This document shows, piece after piece, positions 6,693 through 10,627 of a stretch of 10,627 nucleotides of DNA. Within the stretch, counting starts at the first letter, position 1. Each line of letters opens with the position of its first letter. A program made the position numbers and the translations under genes. Below the pieces are notes generated by a model that worked only from the letters and a program-made list of their open reading frames with translations, was not told where the DNA came from and ran no database searches. Origin of the DNA: Dermatophilaceae bacterium (GTDB taxonomy: Bacteria; Actinomycetota; Actinomycetes; Actinomycetales; Dermatophilaceae); NCBI GenBank assembly GCA_013361975.1, contig JABFXB010000335.1:1-10627 (forward strand), given 5' to 3'.

Positions 6693-9020
6693 TCACTTGA
6701 ACTTGACCTTGACCTGCAGCTCGTTGCCGCCGTCCTCGGTCTTCGCGACGGTCATCGTCGTGCCCGAGCCGGCCACCTTGGTGGACGCCCAGGGGTTCTT
6801 GGCCGTCCAGTAGCGGTTCGGGTCGCTGTCGTCGAACGTCGGGATCGCCGGCTGCGACGGGACCGTGGTGGGGACACCGTTGCGGTGGAAGGTCACCGCG
6901 TCGGTGGGCTCCTGGCCGAACGTGGCGTCGAACGGCTGACGACGGTTGCCCAGGCGGACGTTGCCGTCGAGCATGACCGGCGCCGGGCGGGCGTCGACCG
7001 GGAGCACCTCGCCGCCACCGGGGTGCGCGCTGGTGTTGTTGTTGGTGTACTCACCGTTCGCGAACCAGACGAGCATGCCGTTCTGGTACGGGAAGCGCTC
7101 CACCCAGTCGGGCTTCGTGCTGGCCCAGCCGAAGTTGTAGGGGCCGGTCTTCAGGGTCGCGTCGTAGCCGCTGTACACGCGGTTCTCGGCGAAGTAGAAG
7201 TCCTGCACCTGCTTCGTGGTGGTGCCGCTGATGATCGAGAAGCCCTTGGCGTTCCACGAACCGGCACCGGCCTCGACGTCGTCGACCGCTCCAGCGACAC
7301 CGTCCTTCACGACCGCGATGTCGTCGACGAACGCCTCGCTGGAGACGCCGCCGTCGCTCGCGATGCGGAAGCGGAACTGGACGTTCTGGCCCTTGTAGGC
7401 CGAGAGGTCCCAGGTCTTCTCGGTCCAGGCGAACTTGCCGTCCGTCGGGGCGCCGAGCTGGGTCCAGTTGGCGCCGCTGTCGGTCGAGACCTCGGCGTAG
7501 AGGTAGTCGTAGCCCTTCTCGAGGTTGCCCTGCACGAAGGCCGTCAGGGCCGCGGACGAGGTGGCACCGGTGAGGTCGAGCGACCGCGTGAGCGTGTTGT
7601 TGAGGTTGTCGCCGTAGCCGCTCCACCACTCGGCGGACCCGGAGTGCGGCGTGTTGCGCTTCGACACGACGCTGCGCTCGGGCAGCGGCACGACGAGGGC
7701 CTGGTAGTTGGTGTGGCTGGCCTTGTCGGCCGCACCGAGCTTGACGGTCGTGTCGGTGCCGAAGGGCACCGTCTTGTAGTCGAGCCAGCCGAGCTGGAGC
7801 TTCTCCCACGGGCCCATGTAGCCGGGCGTCGTGCCGATCGAGTCGGTGCCGCGGTTGAGCCACGAGCCACCGCTCATGAGCGTCCAGAAGGCGGTGCTGT
7901 TGTCGCCACCGGCGGTGTCGTAGAGGTCGGGCAGGCCCAGGTCGTGGCCGAACTCATGGGCGAACACACCGAGGCCGCCGTTCTCGGGCTCGGTGGTGTA
8001 GTCGCCGATCCACATGCCGGAGTTGCCGAGCTGCACGCCACCGAGCTTGTTCTGCTGCGGACCGGTCTTGCCGGCGTCGGTGGAGAAGGCGTACCAGCGG
8101 TGCGACCAGATCGCGTCTTCGCCCTGCGCGCCGCCGCCGGCCTCCTCGCCCTCACCGGCGTGGATCGCCTGGAAGTGGTCGATGTAGCCGTCGGGCTCGT
8201 TGAAGTTGCCGTCGCCGTCGTAGTCGTAGCGGTCCACCTTGTCGAACTGGGCGAGGTACGCCTTGATGTCGGCGTCGCTCTTGCCCGCCTTCTTCTGGGC
8301 GTCGTACCAGGCGGTCGCGGTGTCCTTGATGTAGTTCCAGTAGCCGTCGGCCTCGCTGGTGCCGTCGCCGTCGACGGGGTTGTGGCCGTAGCGGGCCTCG
8401 TTGTAGGGCACGGTCACCCAGTCGGAGACGTCGCCCTTGGCCAGGAACCGGCCGTTGGACTGCTTGAGGTAGAAGTCCTTGAACGACTCGCCGCTGCCGA
8501 ACATCATGTCCAGGTAGTGCTGGCGGTTGAAGTCCTTGGTCCAGTACGTCGAGTTGTCGTCGGTCGTGCCGCCGTCCCAGTTGCGGTCGGGGCTCGCGAT
8601 CTGGTTGTGCACCGGACCGGCCCCGCCGCCCTGCGGCTGGAGTGACTGGTCGCCGAAGTCGGTGAGGATCGTGAAGATGTCCTCCTCGCGGTTCACCGGG
8701 TAGTCGATGAAGCGCGACTTGCCCTTCTTGCCGCTCTTGTCGGTCGTCTTGACCTCGATGACGCGGTTGCCGTTGACCGTCGTCGTCGAGGCCTCGCCCT
8801 TGAGGAGCTTGGCGACGGCGGCCTTGGTCTCGGCGGCCTTCGCCTCGGCGAGCGGGTTGGGCAGGTTGTCGTGCCGCGAGGCCTGGGACGCTGCGGGGTC
8901 TCCGCTCACGGGGGCCTGTGCGACGGGGGTTGCCTGAGCCTGCATCGGGGCGGCGAGGCCGGTGACGACGAGCGCCCCCACGGCCAACCCCGAGACAGCG
9001 CTCCAATGGCGCTTGTTCAC
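6693..9020 (-). CDS. Secreted M6 family zinc metalloprotease, immune inhibitor A-like
   Basis: The product is a 775-residue exported endopeptidase precursor. Residues 1-30 form a signal peptide: basic MNKRHW, a hydrophobic core to about 24, and a likely cut after AQA-30. A propeptide-like stretch runs to about 110. The peptidase domain holds HEFGHDLGLPD at 355-365 (zinc ligands H355 and H359, general base E356, third ligand probably D365) and MSGGSW at 382-387. A calcium-loop-like DYDGDGNFNEPDG lies at 266-278. Residues about 475-572 look like a beta-sandwich domain (SLDLTGA, then YDYLYAEVSTDSGANWTQL, then EAFVDDIAV). Residues about 580-775 follow the M6 C-terminal region (FAENRVYSGYD, YQNGMLVWFANGEY). 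There is no sortase motif or C-terminal anchor, so release to the medium is likely. The start is GTG at 9020-9018 with a perfect AGGAGG seven bases upstream. It stands alone between glnA2 and panB. The family call is firm; its natural substrate is unknown. Confidence 0.95.
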   Translation of the reverse strand: MNKRHWSAVSGLAVGALVVTGLAAPMQAQATPVAQAPVSGDPAASQASRHDNLPNPLAEAKAAETKAAVAKLLKGEASTTTVNGNRVIEVKTTDKSGKKGKSRFIDYPVNREEDIFTILTDFGDQSLQPQGGGAGPVHNQIASPDRNWDGGTTDDNSTYWTKDFNRQHYLDMMFGSGESFKDFYLKQSNGRFLAKGDVSDWVTVPYNEARYGHNPVDGDGTSEADGYWNYIKDTATAWYDAQKKAGKSDADIKAYLAQFDKVDRYDYDGDGNFNEPDGYIDHFQAIHAGEGEEAGGGAQGEDAIWSHRWYAFSTDAGKTGPQQNKLGGVQLGNSGMWIGDYTTEPENGGLGVFAHEFGHDLGLPDLYDTAGGDNSTAFWTLMSGGSWLNRGTDSIGTTPGYMGPWEKLQLGWLDYKTVPFGTDTTVKLGAADKASHTNYQALVVPLPERSVVSKRNTPHSGSAEWWSGYGDNLNNTLTRSLDLTGATSSAALTAFVQGNLEKGYDYLYAEVSTDSGANWTQLGAPTDGKFAWTEKTWDLSAYKGQNVQFRFRIASDGGVSSEAFVDDIAVVKDGVAGAVDDVEAGAGSWNAKGFSIISGTTTKQVQDFYFAENRVYSGYDATLKTGPYNFGWASTKPDWVERFPYQNGMLVWFANGEYTNNNTSAHPGGGEVLPVDARPAPVMLDGNVRLGNRRQPFDATFGQEPTDAVTFHRNGVPTTVPSQPAIPTFDDSDPNRYWTAKNPWASTKVAGSGTTMTVAKTEDGGNELQVKVKFK

Positions 9021-9027
9021 GATTCGT

Positions 9028-9033
9028 CCTCCT
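9028..9033 (-). promoter_or_regulatory. Ribosome binding site of the M6 protease
   Basis: AGGAGG on the - strand, seven bases before the GTG start at 9020-9018. It is the strongest Shine-Dalgarno in the window and fixes the start codon. It suits a highly expressed secreted enzyme. Confidence 0.85.
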
Positions 9034-9153
9034 GGTCACGAGACGCCGTCAACCCGGCGCCTCGGGTATGAGAACACACGCCCCGGACAATGTGGCCGCA
9101 AGTGGTCCAGAAAATGAAAAAAGTTGCGCCAGAAGGCAGTTCGGCTCAAAGAA

Positions 9154-9170
9154 CGTAAATTGTTCGTAAA
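9154..9170. repeat. Short direct repeat CGTAAA with 11-base period in the divergent control region
   Basis: CGTAAA occurs at 9154-9159 and 9165-9170, one helical turn apart, in the AT-rich part (about 9088-9180) of the 9021-9294 gap between the protease and panB. Both copies would face the same side of the DNA, as tandem regulator sites do. The overlapping GAAC (9151-9154) and GTTC (9162-9165) form a weak inverted pair. The role is unproven. Confidence 0.4.
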
Positions 9171-9200
9171 GAGCAGGGCCCGCGGTCTTCCCAAGAAAGC

Positions 9201-9233
9201 TCTGCATCAGATACAGACACCATCTGTCACAGA
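9201..9233. repeat. Cluster of TCTG/CAGA inverted repeats upstream of panB
   Basis: Several short inverted pairs overlap here: TCTG at 9201-9204 with CAGA at 9208-9211, CAGAT at 9208-9212 with ATCTG at 9222-9226, ACAGA at 9213-9217 with TCTGT at 9223-9227, and the near-palindrome TCTGTCACAGA at 9223-9233. This could be an operator or a small alternative-folding element. Arms of four or five bases can also arise by chance. Confidence 0.3.
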
Positions 9234-9282
9234 GGCACCGCGTGCCGGTCACCTGCCGCCCGAGCCCCGGAACGCCCGCCGT

Positions 9283-9288
9283 TATGCT
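9283..9288 (+). promoter_or_regulatory. Putative -10 element of a leaderless panB transcript
   Basis: TATGCT matches the actinobacterial TAnnnT -10 form and ends six bases before the panB ATG at 9295. Transcription would then begin at or next to the ATG, and no Shine-Dalgarno is present upstream. No good -35 is seen at the expected distance. Confidence 0.55.
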
Positions 9289-9294
9289 CCGCCC

Positions 9295-10209
9295 ATGAGC
9301 ACTGACGCGCCCGAGGAGCAGAGTCCCTACGGTCCCGGCAGCCGCGCCGACCGGCCGGCCGCCCCATCGGACGCATCGTCGGGGGCATCGGTGGAGGGAG
9401 CGCCTCTCCCACGGCGCGTGCGCATCCCCCACCTGCACGCGATGAAGGCGGAGGGGCGACGCTGGGCGATGCTCACGGCATACGACATGTATGCCGCCCA
9501 GATCTTCGACGAGGCGGGCATCCCCGTGCTCCTCGTCGGCGACTCGGCCGGCAACAACGTCTACGGCTACGAGACGACGGTGCCCGTCACCCTCGACGAG
9601 ATGATCCCGCTCGTGCGCGCCGTCTCGTCGGCCGCCCGGCGCGCCCTCGTCGTCGCCGACATGCCGTTCGGCTCCTACGGCGCCTCGGTCGAGCAGGGTT
9701 TCGCCAGCGCCGTGCGCCTCATGAAGGAGGGCCTCGCCCACGCCGTGAAGCTCGAGGGCGGCACCGCCATGGTCCCGCTCGTCAAGGCCCTCACCGGTGC
9801 CGGCATCCCCGTCATGGCGCACGTCGGGTTCACGCCGCAGAGCGAGCACCAGCTCGGCGGATATCGGGTCCAGGGCCGTGGCGACGCGGCCGACGAGCTC
9901 GTCGACGAGGCTCGCGCGCTGCAGGAGGCGGGCGCCTTCTCCGTCGTGCTCGAGATGGTCCCGTCGCCGGTCGCGGCCCGGGTGACCGAGGTGCTCGAGA
10001 TCCCCACCATCGGCATCGGCGCCGGCAACGGCACCGACGCCCAGGTGCTCGTGTGGAGCGACTTCGCCGGTCTGCGCAGCGGCAGGGCACCACGCTTCGT
10101 CAAGAAGTACGCCGACCTGCGCGGCACGCTCCTCGACGCAGCCAGGGCGTATGCCGCCGACGTCGAGTCGGGGGCCTTCCCCGACGCCGGGCACTCGTTC
10201 GAGTCCTGA
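9295..10209 (+). CDS. panB: 3-methyl-2-oxobutanoate hydroxymethyltransferase (ketopantoate hydroxymethyltransferase)
   Basis: PanB transfers a one-carbon unit from 5,10-methylenetetrahydrofolate to 2-oxoisovalerate to give ketopantoate, the first committed step of pantothenate and CoA synthesis; it is cytoplasmic. The 304-residue protein has TAYD at 61-64, LVGDSAGN with metal-binding D83, GYETTVPVTLDEM at 91-103, DMPFGSYG with D122, VKLEGG with K152 and E154, MAHVGFTPQS at 174-183, VVLEMVP with catalytic-base candidate E220, and PTIGIGAG at 237-244. All expected active-site positions are filled. The ATG at 9295 gives a Pro/Ser/Ala-rich tail of about 40 residues before the fold. It is preferred over an in-frame ATG at 9124 because of the -10-like TATGCT just upstream and the lack of family similarity further out. 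The gene is followed by a hairpin and a convergent small gene. Confidence 0.96.
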   Translation: MSTDAPEEQSPYGPGSRADRPAAPSDASSGASVEGAPLPRRVRIPHLHAMKAEGRRWAMLTAYDMYAAQIFDEAGIPVLLVGDSAGNNVYGYETTVPVTLDEMIPLVRAVSSAARRALVVADMPFGSYGASVEQGFASAVRLMKEGLAHAVKLEGGTAMVPLVKALTGAGIPVMAHVGFTPQSEHQLGGYRVQGRGDAADELVDEARALQEAGAFSVVLEMVPSPVAARVTEVLEIPTIGIGAGNGTDAQVLVWSDFAGLRSGRAPRFVKKYADLRGTLLDAARAYAADVESGAFPDAGHSFES

Positions 10210-10217
10210 GAGCAGGC

Positions 10218-10251
10218 CTCGCCCGTCCGGTCACGGGACCGCGCAGGCGAG
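10218..10251. terminator. Hairpin between convergent panB and the small gene, probable bidirectional terminator
   Basis: The outer arms CTCGCC (10218-10223) and GGCGAG (10246-10251) enclose an inner stem CGGTC (10228-10232) and GACCG (10237-10241) with a four-base loop. It lies nine bases after the panB stop and 14 bases beyond the end of the convergent gene at 10265. The inner mismatches make it weaker than the other hairpins in this window. Confidence 0.5.
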
Positions 10252-10264
10252 ACCCGTTGCCGCG

Positions 10265-10474
10265 TCAGGAGGCCGGGTCGTCACCCTTGCCGGCGGCGCC
10301 GCGCTCGTTCCACTCGCGGTCCTCGGCGTCCCAGCTCTCGGTCTTCTTGTGGGCCGTGTCGAGGGCGGCGCGCGCCTCGGCCTCGGACGCGTACGGGCCG
10401 AGCACCTGCTCGCCGCGGCTGCGGTTCTCGTCGGTCTCGACCTGGCCGGTGTCGACGTTGTACCAGAAGCTCAC
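10265..10474 (-). CDS. Small conserved-type actinobacterial protein, SPOR-like, function unknown
   Basis: The product has 69 residues and begins VSFWYNVDTGQVETDENRS, followed by GPYASEAEARAALDTAHKKT and WDAEDREWNE, with a polar tail ending GKGDDPAS. The aromatic start, a GPY turn and an Ala-rich helix ending in an acidic segment resemble short actinobacterial proteins that are sometimes labelled SPOR-domain-like; this is recalled family style, not a search. There is no signal peptide or membrane segment, so it is probably cytoplasmic. The start is GTG at 10474-10472, supported by AAGGAG seven bases upstream; the open frame to 10618 is not used, because residues encoded beyond the GTG are Arg/Ser-rich and lack this pattern. 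It is convergent with panB and divergent from the gene at 10586. Function is not known. Confidence 0.8.
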   Translation of the reverse strand: MSFWYNVDTGQVETDENRSRGEQVLGPYASEAEARAALDTAHKKTESWDAEDREWNERGAAGKGDDPAS

Positions 10475-10520
10475 GTGCGCACTCCTTCTCCTCGAGGATC
10501 TCGTCGCGGAGGGTGGCCGG

Positions 10521-10551
10521 ACGAGGGGTCCGTGTCGTGGGCGCCCCTCGT
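10521..10551. repeat. 8-base inverted repeat in the divergent promoter region
   Basis: ACGAGGGG (10521-10528) and CCCCTCGT (10544-10551) are exact complements separated by 15 bases, with arm centres 23 bases apart (about two helical turns). The repeat touches the putative -35 of the gene starting at 10586. It may be an operator or a chance GC-rich pairing. Confidence 0.35.
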
Positions 10552-10578
10552 GGACGCCACCCGCGAACGACCTAGACT
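10551..10578 (+). promoter_or_regulatory. Putative promoter for a leaderless transcript starting at 10586
   Basis: TGGACG (10551-10556, one mismatch from TTGAC-type -35) and TAGACT (10573-10578, TAnnnT -10) are 16 bases apart. The -10 ends seven bases before the ATG at 10586, and there is no Shine-Dalgarno, which fits a leaderless mRNA. Confidence 0.55.
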
Positions 10579-10585
10579 CCACCGT

Positions 10586-10627
10586 ATGCCGTTGCTCCAC
10601 CCGCGGGTGTCCCCGCACGCCGTCAGT
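10586..10627 (+). CDS. Start of a gene cut by the window end, possibly type I methionine aminopeptidase
   Basis: Fourteen codons are visible, MPLLHPRVSPHAVS, running off the window. The pattern of a short head with P..VSP resembles the N-terminus of actinobacterial type I methionine aminopeptidases (Map), which remove the starting Met from new proteins. Fourteen residues are too few to prove this. That it is a real gene is supported by the well-placed promoter elements just upstream and by the divergent arrangement with the small gene at 10265-10474. The next bases of the chromosome would settle the identity. Confidence 0.5.
   Translation, partial: MPLLHPRVSPHAVS

Noticed and set aside
6573..8645. 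690-codon open frame on the + strand opposite the M6 protease
   Set aside because: Val/Gly/Ala-repetitive translation without domains; the - strand frame has signal peptide, HEXXH and all M6 regions.
9124..9294. 57-residue N-terminal extension of PanB from ATG at 9124
   Set aside because: It would translate the AT-rich control region and the -10-like TATGCT. Its composition is unlike the rest of the protein, and PanB proteins do not have it.
9021..9294. Riboswitch or small RNA in the protease-panB gap
   Set aside because: No recognised aptamer core or strong terminator-type stem is present; only short repeats better explained as protein sites.
10475..10618. Longer small protein starting at 10618
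   Set aside because: The extra 48 residues are Arg/Ser-rich shadow sequence overlapping the divergent promoter and gene; the GTG at 10474 has a good Shine-Dalgarno.
1..10627. CRISPR array, transposon ends, tRNA or defence system
   Set aside because: No spaced identical repeats, transposase or tRNA cloverleaf sequence was seen on either strand, and every large gene belongs to a familiar family.

Overview
The window reads as a high-GC actinobacterial chromosome segment. The evidence is strong G/C bias at third codon positions, GTG starts, leaderless-looking promoters, and a glnA2-glnE pair with panB close by. The closest general feel is Micrococcales (Intrasporangiaceae-like: Janibacter, Knoellia, Tetrasphaera). 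That placement is inference from gene content and protein style, not from a search. No rRNA, tRNA, CRISPR array, insertion sequence or prophage is visible, and most of the window is ordinary core genome.

Layout. (1) Bases 2-845 (+): the 3' part of a secreted cell-wall enzyme gene, an M15/ARB_07466-like fold followed by a peptidoglycan-binding domain. Its frame is broken near 222. (2) Bases 874-6522 (-): a compact block, transcribed leftward, of glnA2 (type I glutamine synthetase family), glnE (two-domain glutamine synthetase adenylyltransferase/adenylyl-remover) and an MFS exporter whose GTG start overlaps the glnE stop. A long hairpin at 855-896 closes the block against the convergent cell-wall gene. 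A GlnR-type nitrogen box lies just ahead of glnA2. (3) Bases 6693-9020 (-): a large secreted M6 (immune inhibitor A-like) metalloprotease with its own strong ribosome binding site and a strong downstream hairpin. (4) Bases 9021-9294: a locally AT-rich divergent control region with short direct and inverted repeats. (5) Bases 9295-10209 (+): panB, the first step of pantothenate/CoA synthesis, probably leaderless. (6) Bases 10265-10474 (-): a 69-residue conserved-looking small protein. (7) Bases 10586-10627 (+): the first codons of a gene cut by the window end, possibly a type I methionine aminopeptidase, again with a leaderless-type promoter.

How the parts relate. glnA2, glnE and the GlnR-type box belong to nitrogen control. 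However, the encoded GlnA2 has Trp at the place of the adenylylated Tyr, so GlnE most likely acts on another glutamine synthetase encoded elsewhere. GlnA2 also has Ala at a position that is Ser in the ammonium pocket of the E. coli enzyme, which fits reports that the Streptomyces homologue uses polyamines. I found no clearly new multi-gene system. The most useful second-look items are the GlnR-type box, the GlnA2 pocket, the repeat-bearing 9021-9294 region, the leaderless starts and the frameshift at the left edge.
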